64,000 bases of DNA, from positions 4,088,501 to 4,152,500 of the forward strand of contig NZ_CP092183.1 of assembly GCF_023499255.1 (NCBI RefSeq), in the 5' to 3' direction. Shown one piece after another: positions 34,082 through 43,384 of the stretch. Position numbers and translations under genes: made by a program. Under the pieces are notes generated by a model. The model was not told the origin of the DNA. It did no database searches and saw only the letters and a list, made by a program, of their open reading frames with translations. How positions within the stretch are numbered: the stretch's first letter is position 1; every line of letters begins with the position of its first letter. Source of the stretch: Couchioplanes caeruleus (lineage in GTDB: Bacteria; Actinomycetota; Actinomycetes; Mycobacteriales; Micromonosporaceae).

Positions 34082-35017
34082 ATGACGGTCGCCGATGTCT
34101 ACGCCGCTTTCGCCGATCAGGAGGCACGCGGGACCTCACCCCGTTACGAGCGCCTCGCCCGCGCGGTGTCGCGGGATGCCGGCCTGCTCGGCCTGATCCG
34201 CTCGTTGCCGCCCGGCAAGTGGCAGCCCAACCTGCTCTTCGGCGTCGTGCGGCTGCGCGGCGGCCCGGTGGAGGACCCGGCCGCGTTCCGGGAGTACGTG
34301 CTCACCCACTGGCCCGCGGTGGCCGCCGAGGTCCGGGTACGGATCACGCAGACGAACGAGGCCGGGCGCTGTGCCGTGCTGCTGCCCGTGCTGGCCACCC
34401 TGCCGCAGCCGCTCGCGCTGCTCGAGGTGGGTGCCTCCGCGGGCCTGTGTCTCTATCCCGACCGGTACGCCTACCGCTACGGCGCTCACCGGGTCGGCGC
34501 CGGCTCGCCCGTGCTCGACTGCGCGGCCACGGGTACGCCGCTTCCGCACGGTGTCCCCGAGGTCGTGTGGCGCGCCGGGCTGGACGTCAACCCGCTCGAC
34601 GTCACCGATCCCGCGGACGTGGCGTGGCTCGACGCGCTCATCTGGCCGGAGCACGACCATCGCCGGGAGCGCCTGCGCGCCGCTGCCGCGGTCGCCGTGG
34701 CCGACCCGCCGATGCTGGTACGCGGTGACCTGCTCGACGACCTTCCCGCGCTGGCGGCCCGCGCACCGGCCGGCGCGACGCTCGTCGTCTTCCACACCTC
34801 GGTGCTGTACCACGTGCCCCGGCCGCGCCGGGAAGCGTTCGCCGAGCTCGTGCGGGCCCTGCCGGGGCACTGGGTGTCGAACGAGGCGGCGGACGTGATG
34901 GGCCACGACGCGCTGCCGGAGCCGCCGGACGGGTCGCTGCACAACGTGCTCGCCCTCGACGGCACCCCCCTGGCCTGGACCCGCTCGCACGGGCAGGCCA
35001 TGACGTGGTTCGGCTGA
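34082..35017 (+). CDS. DUF2332 family protein
   Basis: 311 aa, cytoplasmic. Motifs typical of DUF2332 include FADQEARGTSPRYERLARAV at the start, QTNEAGRCAVLLPVLATLPQ, LALLEVGASAGLCLYPDRY and TLVVFHTSVLYHVPRPRREA. The ALLEVGASAGL block resembles a Rossmann or methyltransferase nucleotide-binding turn, but no enzymatic function is established for the family. ATG at 34082 follows GGGG. The gene may share a regulatory region with the divergent kinase. Confidence 0.85.
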   Translation: MTVADVYAAFADQEARGTSPRYERLARAVSRDAGLLGLIRSLPPGKWQPNLLFGVVRLRGGPVEDPAAFREYVLTHWPAVAAEVRVRITQTNEAGRCAVLLPVLATLPQPLALLEVGASAGLCLYPDRYAYRYGAHRVGAGSPVLDCAATGTPLPHGVPEVVWRAGLDVNPLDVTDPADVAWLDALIWPEHDHRRERLRAAAAVAVADPPMLVRGDLLDDLPALAARAPAGATLVVFHTSVLYHVPRPRREAFAELVRALPGHWVSNEAADVMGHDALPEPPDGSLHNVLALDGTPLAWTRSHGQAMTWFG

Positions 35018-35021
35018 GCGG

Positions 35022-36293
35022 TCAGCGGGCGGCGGCCAGGCCGAACGACGCCGGGGCCACGCCCGGGAACACCTCGCTGAGCGAGCCGAAACCGCATCGC
35101 TTCTGCAGGATCTCGCCGATGACCGCGCGGTAGTCGGTGGTCGCCGCCAGGTCGCCGTCGACCAGCGCACCGGGGGACAGGCCCGGCCAGGCGCCGTACA
35201 CGGTGCCGCCGCGGACGCCGCCGCCCATGACGAGCATGGCGTTGCCGTGACCGTGGTCGACGCCCCGGGACGCGTTCTCGGCCACGCGCCGGCCGAACTC
35301 GCTGACCGTCACCAGGGTCACCCCGGCCATGCCGTCCGGGCCGAGGTCGGCCGCGAACGCCGCCAGCGCCGTCGCCGTCTCGAACAGGTTGTCGTACATG
35401 CGCTGGCCCTGCACGGCCGTGCCGAGCCCCTCGTGCATGTCCCAGTCGCCGCAGTCCACGGCCGCCGCGGCGAGGCCCGCGTTCGCCTTGATCAGGCGGG
35501 CGACGTCGCGCAGGGCGGTGCCGAGCGGGGTCTTCGGGTACGCGGCCCCGTTGGCCGGTGTGTACGCCGTGGCGCGTACCGAGGCGGTGGCGGTCAGCGC
35601 GGAACCGGCCGCCAGGGCGGGGCCGGCGAGCAGCTCGGGGGCCGTCGCGTACATCCGGCTCAGCGCCGCTGCCATCGGGCGCTTGGCGCTGTCCCCGGCC
35701 ATCGTGAAGCCGTCGAGCGTGGCCATCGACACGTCCGTCGCCGGGCCGGCGAGCAGGCGCGAGGGCATCGCGGCGCCGAGCGAGACCCCGGCCAGCGGGC
35801 CGCTCGCGCCGGTCAGCCCGAGCATCCGGTCCAACCAGCCGCTGCGTACGGAGGTGCCGGCGGCCGCGCGTTCCATCTCCTCCATGGCGGCGAAGTGGGA
35901 GCGGGTGGGGTTGGGCTGCCCGACCGCGTGGACCGCCGCGAGGCCACCGTTCTTCCACATGGGCAGCAGCGGGGCCAGCGCGGGGTGCAGGCCGAACATC
36001 GCGTCGCCGCCGATGGCCTGGCTCTTCGGCAGCGCGATGGTCGGGCGCGCCCGGTAGTAGTCGGCGTCGCCGATGGGCGCGATCGCGGACAGGCCGTCGA
36101 AGCCGCCGCGCAGCGACAGCACGACGAGGGTGTCGCCGGTGTAGCCGTCCGCGGCGAAGGCGAGCCGGGTGGACAGCCCTTCGGCGGCGAGGCCGGCCAG
36201 GACGCCGCCCGCGCCGGCGGCCAGCCCGCGGCCCAGGACGCCCCGGCGGGTCAGGGTCGTGAGCTCGTCGCAGCCGCACGCGGTCGTGGTCAT
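35022..36293 (-). CDS. DUF1501 family, Tat-exported protein
   Basis: 423 aa from ATG at 36293. A Tat-type signal (TRRGVLGRGLAAGAGGVLAG) lies within residues 16-40. The alkaline-phosphatase-like fold shows LVVLSLRGGFDGLSAIAPIG, VHAVGQPNPTRSHFAAMEEM, GDWDMHEG and VTVSEFGRRVAENASRGVDH. These acidic and His residues are expected metal ligands. DUF1501 proteins are secreted and almost always paired with DUF1800, the 5-nt-upstream gene here. The substrate is unknown. Confidence 0.93.
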   Translation of the reverse strand: MTTTACGCDELTTLTRRGVLGRGLAAGAGGVLAGLAAEGLSTRLAFAADGYTGDTLVVLSLRGGFDGLSAIAPIGDADYYRARPTIALPKSQAIGGDAMFGLHPALAPLLPMWKNGGLAAVHAVGQPNPTRSHFAAMEEMERAAAGTSVRSGWLDRMLGLTGASGPLAGVSLGAAMPSRLLAGPATDVSMATLDGFTMAGDSAKRPMAAALSRMYATAPELLAGPALAAGSALTATASVRATAYTPANGAAYPKTPLGTALRDVARLIKANAGLAAAAVDCGDWDMHEGLGTAVQGQRMYDNLFETATALAAFAADLGPDGMAGVTLVTVSEFGRRVAENASRGVDHGHGNAMLVMGGGVRGGTVYGAWPGLSPGALVDGDLAATTDYRAVIGEILQKRCGFGSLSEVFPGVAPASFGLAAAR

Positions 36294-36298
36294 CAAGG

Positions 36299-37834
36299 TC
36301 ACCTCAGCTGGAAGGACGGCGAGTCGAGGACGAGCGCGATCAGGTACGGGGCGCTGCCGGTCAGTGCCGTACCGGCGGTCAGAGAACTCGTCGGCAGTTT
36401 CCCGGCGACGCTGAGCACCGCGGCGACGTGCCCGGCCGGCAGCTTCGCGCCGATCAGCCGCAGCGCCAGCGCGTCGACCAGGGCTCCGTACGTCGCGGGA
36501 AGAGCAGGTACGAGCGCCTTGAGCAGGTCGGCGGGACCGGTGAGGCCCTTGGGGTACCAGCCGGTGGCGAGGTTCAGGTGGCTGTTGCAGCGCATGAGGA
36601 ACGCCGAGGGCGACGCCCAGGCGGCGGCCACGTCGGGGAAGCCGTTCGGCGGGCTCCAGCGGAACGGGGCGTTGCCCGCGTTGACCAGGGTGTTGTGCAG
36701 GGCGTCCAGGGCGGCGGTGCCGGCGGCCTCGGGGCCCAGGCCGAGCGCCCGGATCGTGGCGGCGAGGTCCTCGAACGGCGTGCGCACCTTGCTCCCGGCG
36801 GACGCGGCGAACTCGGGGGAGGTGAACAGCGTCCGCAGCACCGGGGCGACGGCCGTACCGTTGTCGAGGTAGACCCTGGCGAGCCGGGCCACCAGCGTGG
36901 CCGGCGGCTCGTCGGCGACGAAGCGCAGGCACAGCTTGGTGGCGATCCGCTCGGCGGTCGCCGGGTGCCGGGCGAGGTGGTCGAGGAAGGCCATGGCCGC
37001 CGCCTCGCCGCCCTCGGCGGTGGCGTTCGGGTGGTTGAAGCCGAGGATGGACACCGCGCCGGTGGCGTGCTTGGCCGCGGCGTACGTGTACAGCCCGGTG
37101 GAGCCCACGGTCAGGCCGGTGAGCAGGCGGGCGGCCGCCTGCACGTCGGCCTCGCTGTAGATCATGCCGACGGTGTGCAGCTCCATCAGCTCGCGCGCGT
37201 AGTTCTCGTTCGGCAGCGTCCTGGTGGAGTGCCGGTTGTCCAGGTACGTGAGCATCGCCGGGTGCCGCGCGGACGCCTTGAGCATGTCGGCGAAGCGGCC
37301 GAACGCGTGCTTGCGGGTCACCGTGGCGTCGTAGTCCGGGCGGCTGTCCCAGACGCCGCTGGAGGGCGCCGCGACGTGCAGGTGGTTGGCCCAGAACGCG
37401 GCCGTCGTCTCGAACAGCTGGCGGTTGCTCCAGGCCGCCCGGGCGATGGTGGCCCGGCCGAGCTGGCCGAACGCCTCGTACGAGTGCCGGGGCAGCTTGG
37501 CGCGCACCGTCGTGATGTCCGCGTTCGCCAGCGGCAGGCGGGTGAGCAGCGCGTCGACCTGGGCGTCACCGATCGCCGCGGGGTCCAGCTGGCGGTCGAG
37601 CCAGCCGCCGACGCCCAGCTTCGCCGCTTCCGCGAGCGCGGCCGGGGTGACGCCGTACGTGGCCCGGCGCAGCAGGTGCGCGACCGGGTCGGCGGAGACG
37701 AGGTCGCCCGCCGCGACCGGTGCGGCGCCGGGAGCGGCCAGCGTCGCGTCCGGGGCGAGGCCCGTCGCGGCGGTCGCGGCCACCGCCACGGCGCCTCCGA
37801 GCAGGGTGCGGCGGGTCGGTCGGGACGTCTGCAT
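36299..37834 (-). CDS. DUF1800 family, Tat-exported protein
   Basis: 511 aa. The N-terminus MQTSRPTRRTLLGGAVAVAA is a Tat signal. The conserved helical body has VAHLLRRATYGVTPAALAEA, FWANHLHVAA, YLDNRHSTRTLPNENYAREL with MELHTVG, and NGFPDVAAAWASPSAFL. The NENYARELMELHT block is the family hallmark. It is the first gene of a two-gene transcript with the DUF1501 protein, and the pair is probably folded and exported together. The biochemical role is unknown. Confidence 0.93.
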   Translation of the reverse strand: MQTSRPTRRTLLGGAVAVAATAATGLAPDATLAAPGAAPVAAGDLVSADPVAHLLRRATYGVTPAALAEAAKLGVGGWLDRQLDPAAIGDAQVDALLTRLPLANADITTVRAKLPRHSYEAFGQLGRATIARAAWSNRQLFETTAAFWANHLHVAAPSSGVWDSRPDYDATVTRKHAFGRFADMLKASARHPAMLTYLDNRHSTRTLPNENYARELMELHTVGMIYSEADVQAAARLLTGLTVGSTGLYTYAAAKHATGAVSILGFNHPNATAEGGEAAAMAFLDHLARHPATAERIATKLCLRFVADEPPATLVARLARVYLDNGTAVAPVLRTLFTSPEFAASAGSKVRTPFEDLAATIRALGLGPEAAGTAALDALHNTLVNAGNAPFRWSPPNGFPDVAAAWASPSAFLMRCNSHLNLATGWYPKGLTGPADLLKALVPALPATYGALVDALALRLIGAKLPAGHVAAVLSVAGKLPTSSLTAGTALTGSAPYLIALVLDSPSFQLR

Positions 37835-37950
37835 GCCCGGCCGATCGGCGGGTCCTTCGGCGGTCCGCGACCTGGCAACCGGCCCGCACCGGCCCGCAAT
37901 CGGCCTGCACCTTCTCGCTTACGGGCCCGCGCGGACGTACGCTCGGCCTC

Positions 37951-38991
37951 GTGGATCACATCGATGCGGTACGGACCCCCGCGTCCTGGGTCGTGGTGGG
38001 GCTCGACAACGGTGGCACCTGCAACAACGCGACGGTGCTCGACGCGACGGGCCAGTTCCTCGTCGACCGGCTCGTGGAGAACCCGAGCCGGGTGCAGGAC
38101 GGGCCGGAGTCGGCGGTCGAGGCGCTCGCCGAGGCCTTCACCGGCATCCTCACGCTGACCAGCACCCCGTCGAGCCTGGTCCGCGCGGTGGGGCTGGACA
38201 CGCCGGGGCCGGCCAGCGCCGACGGCGTGATCTCGTCGAAGGGCTCGACGAACTTCTCGCAGGTGTCCTGGCACGGCTTCGACATCCGCGGCGCGCTCGA
38301 GGCCCGCATCGGCCTGCCGGTGGTCTACAACAACGACGCCAACGCGGCGGCCCTGTACGCCCACCACCGCCACTTCGGCGCGGACGCCGCACACCGCTCC
38401 TCGGTCGCCGCGATCGTCGGCACCGGGCTGGGCGGCGGCGTGGTCGAGTGGGGCAAGGTCGTCAGCGGGTCCGCGGGCATGGCCGGCGAGCTCGGGCACG
38501 TGCAGATCCCGCTGCAGGACGTGCTCGAGCAGGGCCAGCCGATCCCGGTGTGCAACTGCGGCTTCGAGGGCGACGTCGAGAGCATCGCCTCGCTGACCGG
38601 CATCACCAAGAACCTCCTGCCGTACTGGCTGTCGCGCCACCCGGACCACCCCCTCGCGGCCGAGCCGATCGGGAAGGCGGCGAAGATGCTGCGCGGGTAC
38701 GGCGAGAAGGACGACCCGCTGGCCCTCGCGGTCTTCGCCCAGCAGGCCAAGGCCATCGGCAAGCTGTTCACCATCGCCGCCAACTTCACCGACCCGTCCG
38801 CGTACTTCCTCGGCGGCGGCGTGGTGGAGGCCGCGCCGAAGTTCCGGCAGTGGTTCCTCAACACCGTCCGCGAGCACACCAAGCTGCGCCGCGAACAGCA
38901 GGCGGCGACCACGTTCGCGCTCGTACCCGACCTCGACATGGCCGGCGCGCGCGGCGCGGCGGTGGCTGCCCTGGAGACAGTCACGCCGTAG
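37951..38991 (+). CDS. ROK-family sugar kinase-like protein
   Basis: 346 aa from GTG at 37951. ROK signatures include the phosphate loop VVGLDNGGTCNNATVLD, GLDTPGPASADGVISSKGST, substrate loop VVYNNDANAAALYAH, and AIVGTGLGGGVVEWGKVVSG. The zinc region reads CNCGFEGDVESIAS, so the third Cys of the usual CxCGxxGCxE motif is Asp. Relatives phosphorylate glucose, fructose or N-acetyl sugars. Zinc binding may be lost here, and I do not assign a substrate. No sugar genes are adjacent. Confidence 0.87.
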   Translation: MDHIDAVRTPASWVVVGLDNGGTCNNATVLDATGQFLVDRLVENPSRVQDGPESAVEALAEAFTGILTLTSTPSSLVRAVGLDTPGPASADGVISSKGSTNFSQVSWHGFDIRGALEARIGLPVVYNNDANAAALYAHHRHFGADAAHRSSVAAIVGTGLGGGVVEWGKVVSGSAGMAGELGHVQIPLQDVLEQGQPIPVCNCGFEGDVESIASLTGITKNLLPYWLSRHPDHPLAAEPIGKAAKMLRGYGEKDDPLALAVFAQQAKAIGKLFTIAANFTDPSAYFLGGGVVEAAPKFRQWFLNTVREHTKLRREQQAATTFALVPDLDMAGARGAAVAALETVTP

Positions 38992-39118
38992 TGCTGCCCC
39001 AAGGGGACACACACCTGTTAAGCCTTATCGATCGCCCTAGATATTGACCACCCTCTTCAGTAGCGTCCCCCTTGCCGTCCGTGGCGGGGGCCCCGGACGC
39101 GCTGAAGGGGGATACCTG

Positions 39119-41068
39119 ATGCGACGAAGCATCGCGACCGTCGGTGCGGTCGTGCTCGGCCTGGCAACGCTCCTGCCGGGCGTGGCACACGCCGCTCCGA
39201 ACCCGTCCGATCCGGGGCTCAGCCCCGCCGACCGGGCCTCGCTGGCCGCCGCACTGCCGGTGGCTCCCAAGGCGGCCCCGGGCAAGAAGCCCGCCGGCCC
39301 GAACCCGTTCCTGTCCCTGCTGCCCGACGCGAGCAAGGCCGACTACAGCAGCTGGGCGGCGTACCTGAACAAGCAGGCCGCCGCGAAGGCCGCCGCCCGG
39401 CTCAAGGCGCAGGGGGCGCCCTCGGCCGCGGCGAAGGCCGCCGCCGCGGTCGTGGTGGACGAGGACGAGCCCGACGGCACGCTCGGCTCCAACGAGACCC
39501 CCGCGAACGCCCAGCGGATCTCGATCTTCGGCACCGGCGCCGGCCAGAGCCCGGCGATCCGCATCCTCGGCTCGCTCGACAACGAGTCGGTCACGCCGGT
39601 CACCCGGGCCGCGACGCCCGAGGACGACGGCTCCATCCCGCTCGCCGGCGACACCGGCATCGGCGCGGGCCGGCGGGCGATCGTCACGTCGGCCGAGATC
39701 GGTGACGGCCCGCACGGCTCCGCGGGCACCGGCACCAACGACTTCGACTTCTACAAGCTCACCGCGGCCGCCGGCCAGACCGTCACGGTCGCCACCGCCA
39801 CGCCGACCGGCGACCTCGACACGATCCTCGTGCTCTACACCGCCGACGGCACGCCCGTCGCCTCCGACGACGACTCCGGCCCCGACTTCGACAGCCGCCT
39901 GACGTATTCGGTGCCCGCCGCGGGCACGTACTACGCGGTCGTCGCGTCGTACAGCGGGCTGCCGGCCGACCCGTTCGACCCCGCCAGCGGCGACGGCGGG
40001 GCGGGCGAGGGCCCGTACACGGTGACGATCTCGGCGGCCGCCGCCGACCGGGACTTCTTCGCGATCAAGCTCAAGCCCGGCGACGTGCTCGGCGCCTCGG
40101 TGAAGGGCTCGCCGTCGTACCTGACGGTGTACGACACCGAGCCGCGCGAGGTGCACGGGTCCAACCAGGACGCCACCTTCATCTACCCGCCCGACTCCAA
40201 GCTGCCGGGCGGCGGCAACGCGGCCACCGACTACGTCGCGACCAAGGCGGGCTGGCACTACGTCGGCGTCGCCGAGGGCAGCGGCAGCTACGACATCACG
40301 GTGGAGGCCTACCGGCCGCCGCTGCAGGGCACCCGGCCCAACCAGACGCTGTTCCTCGACTTCGACGGGGCCCGGGTCAACACCGGCATCTTCGACGGTA
40401 CGGGCAACGTCACGCTGAGCCCGTTCTCGGCGTTCCTGGCGCGCTGGGGCCTCACCCGTGCCCAGGAGGACGAGGTCATCGACCGCATCGTCGCGGGTGT
40501 CACCGAGAACCTGAAGCAGGACCTCATCGCCAGCGGCCTCAACAGCCGGTTCAAGCTGAAGATCCTGAACAGCAAGGACGACGCCGACCCCTGGGGCCAG
40601 AAGAACGTCAGCCGCATCGTCATCGGCGGCACGATCGAGGAGTCCGGCGTCAGCACGATCGGCATCGCGCAGAGCATCGACCCGGGCAACTTCGAGACCG
40701 AGGAGACCGCCCTGGTCCTGCAGGACGTGCTGAGCGACCCGGCGGGCGGGCCGGCCTCGCTGAACACGTACCTGACCGACGCCAGCGACCGCGTCGCGTT
40801 CGTCAGCCAGGCGATCGCGAACGTCACCTCGCACGAGGCGGGTCACTTCTTCGGCAACTGGCACACCGACAACTCCGACGACGTGCCCAACCTGATGGAC
40901 TCCGGCGGCGCCAACTTCGACGTGCTCTTCGGCGTCGGCCCGGACGGCATCGGCGGCACGGCGGACGACGCGGACGTGGACTTCGGCGACGACCGGTTCA
41001 GCCCGGCGGAAGGCTTCATCGGTACGGAGGACACGCTCGGCCGGATCGTCTTCGGCCTCACCAGCTGA
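39119..41068 (+). CDS. Secreted metzincin-type protease with PPC domains
   Basis: 649 aa from ATG at 39119. A signal peptide (VLGLATLLPGVAHAA) is followed by an Ala/Lys-rich propeptide-like stretch. Two pre-peptidase C-terminal-like domains follow (about 210-320, with NDFDFYKLTAAAGQTVTVAT and SRLTYSVPAAGTYYAVVASY; and about 325-410). The C-terminal half has the zinc signature TSHEAGHFFGNWHTD, that is HExxHxxGxxH, then NLMDSGG, a Met-turn candidate. It should be an extracellular zinc endopeptidase. A strong terminator follows. Confidence 0.88.
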   Translation: MRRSIATVGAVVLGLATLLPGVAHAAPNPSDPGLSPADRASLAAALPVAPKAAPGKKPAGPNPFLSLLPDASKADYSSWAAYLNKQAAAKAAARLKAQGAPSAAAKAAAAVVVDEDEPDGTLGSNETPANAQRISIFGTGAGQSPAIRILGSLDNESVTPVTRAATPEDDGSIPLAGDTGIGAGRRAIVTSAEIGDGPHGSAGTGTNDFDFYKLTAAAGQTVTVATATPTGDLDTILVLYTADGTPVASDDDSGPDFDSRLTYSVPAAGTYYAVVASYSGLPADPFDPASGDGGAGEGPYTVTISAAAADRDFFAIKLKPGDVLGASVKGSPSYLTVYDTEPREVHGSNQDATFIYPPDSKLPGGGNAATDYVATKAGWHYVGVAEGSGSYDITVEAYRPPLQGTRPNQTLFLDFDGARVNTGIFDGTGNVTLSPFSAFLARWGLTRAQEDEVIDRIVAGVTENLKQDLIASGLNSRFKLKILNSKDDADPWGQKNVSRIVIGGTIEESGVSTIGIAQSIDPGNFETEETALVLQDVLSDPAGGPASLNTYLTDASDRVAFVSQAIANVTSHEAGHFFGNWHTDNSDDVPNLMDSGGANFDVLFGVGPDGIGGTADDADVDFGDDRFSPAEGFIGTEDTLGRIVFGLTS

Positions 41069-41084
41069 GCGGTCCGCGCACGCA

Positions 41085-41113
41085 CGGCGCCCCGGGGGTT
41101 CCCCGGGGCGCCG
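41085..41113 (+). terminator. Terminator after the secreted protease
   Basis: A perfect 13-bp stem, CGGCGCCCCGGGG (41085-41097) against CCCCGGGGCGCCG (41101-41113), has a GTT loop and begins 16 nt after the stop. Confidence 0.88.
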
Positions 41114-41275
41114 CTGTGTTCAGTAAGGTGATCCGCGTGAACACCGGGCCGGCGATACGCCATTCACGGACGGGCTCTCCGGTGGACAGCTGACGGCAGC
41201 ACGGGCGCGAGGACCTCCGGTGCTTCGAGCATCGAGCGTCCATCGTCGTACCGACACCATCAGCGAGGTTCATCA

Positions 41276-41650
41276 GTGACAGTCACCTTCAACCACACCA
41301 TCATCGCGTCCAAGGACCGGGCCGAGTCGGCCCGCTTCTTCCGGGAGCTGCTGGAGCTGCCCGAGGCTCCGTCCTGGGGAGTGTTCACCAACATCCAGCT
41401 CAGCGACGGCGTGCTGCTGCAGTTCGCCGAGCCGCCGGTGGAGATCCAGATGCAGCACTACGCGTTCCTGCTGGACGACGACCTGTTCGACCGCGCCCTG
41501 CGGCGGCTGCGCGACGGCGCGGTCGTGCACTGGGCCGATCCGCAGATGCGCCGCCCGGGCGAGATCAACCACGAGCACGGCGGCCGGGGCGTCTACTTCA
41601 AGGACCCCTCCGGTCACGCGATCGAGCTGATCACCCGGCCGTACCTGTAG
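41276..41650 (+). CDS. VOC (glyoxalase/bleomycin-resistance) family protein
   Basis: 124 aa, one VOC module. The first repeat starts NHTIIASKDRAESARFFREL and the second contains HYAFLLDDDLFDRALRRLRD. The last strand, GGRGVYFKDPSGHAIELITR, carries the Glu and His usual for metal binding. GTG at 41276 has GAGG 8 nt upstream. VOC proteins range from isomerases and dioxygenases to antibiotic-binding proteins; no specific role is visible. Confidence 0.88.
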   Translation: MTVTFNHTIIASKDRAESARFFRELLELPEAPSWGVFTNIQLSDGVLLQFAEPPVEIQMQHYAFLLDDDLFDRALRRLRDGAVVHWADPQMRRPGEINHEHGGRGVYFKDPSGHAIELITRPYL

Positions 41651-41681
41651 GAGCGCGCCGGGCAGGGCCACGGCCGTGGCC

Positions 41682-42785
41682 CTACCCGGCGGCCGCCAGG
41701 AAGTCGGAGTAGAAGAGGCCGAGGCCGGCGGCCACGCAGACGCCGGCCACGGTCCAGAACCGGACCACGATGTTGACCTCGCTCCACCCGGCCAGCTCGA
41801 AGTGGTGATGCAGCGGCACCATCCGGAAGACCCGTCTGCCGGTGGTCCGGAACGAGACGATCTGGATCACCCAGGTGACGGTGATGATGAAGAAGAGACC
41901 GCCGATGAGGATCGAGAGCAGCGTGGTGCGGGTCGCCACCGCGAGCCCGCCGATCAGGGCGCCGAGCCCGAGCGCGCCCACGTCACCCATGAAGATCCGT
42001 GCCGGGGACGTGTTCCACCACAGGAAGCCGACGCAGGCGCCGGCGGCCGCCGCGGCGATCATGGCGATCTCGAGCGGATCGCGGGTCTGATAGCAGTACT
42101 CGTGCGCGCGGGCGTACGTCTCGTCGGCGCACCAGTGCCGGTACTGCCAGTACCCGATCAGCGCGTACGCGCCGAGCACCAGCGTCGACGCCCCGGTGGC
42201 CAGCCCGTCGAGGCCGTCGGTGAGGTTCACGCCGTTCGACATCGCCGTGATGACGAAGACGAAGGCGATCACCGCCCCGACCTTGCCGACGTCCAGCCAG
42301 CTGATGTCCCGGATGAACGAGATGTTCTCGCTGATCACGGTCTGGCCGCTGGTGCTCGCCACGGACAGGGCGGCGAGGCCGAACCCGATGCCGATGACCG
42401 CCTGGCCGAGCAGTTTGCCCCTGGCCGACACGCCGTCGGAGTTGCGCTTGCGGACCTTGAGGAGGTCGTCGACGAAGCCGACCGCGCCGCAGGAGACGAA
42501 CAGGCCGAGCAGGACGAGGGCCGTCATGGTCGGCTTCTCCTGGGCGATCTGCCGGTCGGGCAGCGTGACCAGCGCGACGTGCCCGGCGACGTACGCCACG
42601 AGCGTCGCCAGGATGAACACGACGCCCCCCATCGCGGGGGTGCCCTTCTTGCCCTCGTTCGAGGCGAGCCCCAGCGAGCGGATCGGCTGGCCGGCCTTGA
42701 GCGCGCTGAAGACCCGGATCGCCACCGGCGTGGCGAACAGGGAGACGATGAACGCGACCGCGGCCGCCACGATGACCGCCCTCAC
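41682..42785 (-). CDS. mraY: Phospho-MurNAc-pentapeptide transferase (MraY), stand-alone
   Basis: 367 aa, full-length, about ten helices. All signature motifs are present: [12 protein letters not shown] (the DDxxK site), [34 protein letters not shown] and [11 protein letters not shown]. It makes lipid I from UDP-MurNAc-pentapeptide and undecaprenyl phosphate in the inner leaflet. The GTG start follows GGAGGG. The usual neighbours (murF, murD, ftsW, murG) are absent; it sits downstream of a STAS gene. It may be the sole copy, displaced, or a second copy. Genome context is needed to tell. Confidence 0.93.
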   Translation of the reverse strand: MRAVIVAAAVAFIVSLFATPVAIRVFSALKAGQPIRSLGLASNEGKKGTPAMGGVVFILATLVAYVAGHVALVTLPDRQIAQEKPTMTALVLLGLFVSCGAVGFVDDLLKVRKRNSDGVSARGKLLGQAVIGIGFGLAALSVASTSGQTVISENISFIRDISWLDVGKVGAVIAFVFVITAMSNGVNLTDGLDGLATGASTLVLGAYALIGYWQYRHWCADETYARAHEYCYQTRDPLEIAMIAAAAAGACVGFLWWNTSPARIFMGDVGALGLGALIGGLAVATRTTLLSILIGGLFFIITVTWVIQIVSFRTTGRRVFRMVPLHHHFELAGWSEVNIVVRFWTVAGVCVAAGLGLFYSDFLAAAG

Positions 42786-42872
42786 GGGCGGCCCTCCACA
42801 AGATCCGGATCACTCACGGGGCACGATCCTGCCATCCGGCAGGAGCCGGTGCCGCCCCGGACCCCCGGTCCC

Positions 42873-43205
42873 TCAGTCCTTGAGCGCGGTCTCCACGTCG
42901 GCGTGCAGCGACAGGTAGTCGGTGAGGCCCAGGGTGTCGAGCAGCCGGCGCAGGAAACCCGACGGCGCGGCCAGGCGGACCCAGCCGCCGCGTTCCATGG
43001 CCCGGCCGTGGGCCGTGACCAGCACGCCGACGCCCATGGAGTCGCAGAAGTCGAGGCCCGAGAGGTCCACGACGACGCGCGGGGTGGGGCGCTCGACGAG
43101 CCGGCCGAGGTTGGCCTTCAGCGAGGGCGCGGTGTCGATGTCGAGGGAGCCGCGCAGGGTCAGGACGGCGGTGTTCGGCGGGTGGTGCGCGACCGAGACC
43201 TGCAT
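42873..43205 (-). CDS. STAS-domain anti-sigma factor antagonist
   Basis: 110 aa, a single STAS domain. AVLTLRGSLDIDTAPSLKAN starts it, and VVVDLSGLDFCDSMGVGVLV has the Ser within the DS motif phosphorylated in SpoIIAA-like proteins. It would bind and be phosphorylated by an anti-sigma kinase (RsbW-like), regulating a sigma factor. No kinase or sigma gene is adjacent. It lies between zwf and mraY, same strand, with 87 bp to mraY. Confidence 0.9.
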   Translation of the reverse strand: MQVSVAHHPPNTAVLTLRGSLDIDTAPSLKANLGRLVERPTPRVVVDLSGLDFCDSMGVGVLVTAHGRAMERGGWVRLAAPSGFLRRLLDTLGLTDYLSLHADVETALKD

Positions 43206-43336
43206 GGGGGGTGTCGCTTTCGTCGTGGGGCGGGCAGGGGTCAGCCGTGGGTTCGGAGGGTCGGCGGTGGTGGTGCCTCCACCCTAGGCGAGGTCCCCCG
43301 CATGGGCGAATTCAGTCGGCGGCCACCACGTGCAGC

Positions 43337-43365
43337 GGCCGGGCCTCGACTCGCGAGACCCGGCC
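43337..43365 (-). terminator. Terminator downstream of zwf
   Basis: Stem GGCCGGG (43337-43343) pairs with CCCGGCC (43359-43365), an inner CTCG pairs with CGAG across a C-A mismatch, and the loop is ACTCG. It lies just past the zwf stop in the minus direction. Confidence 0.65.
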
Positions 43366-43384
43366 GGCGTGCGGTGGTACGGCG

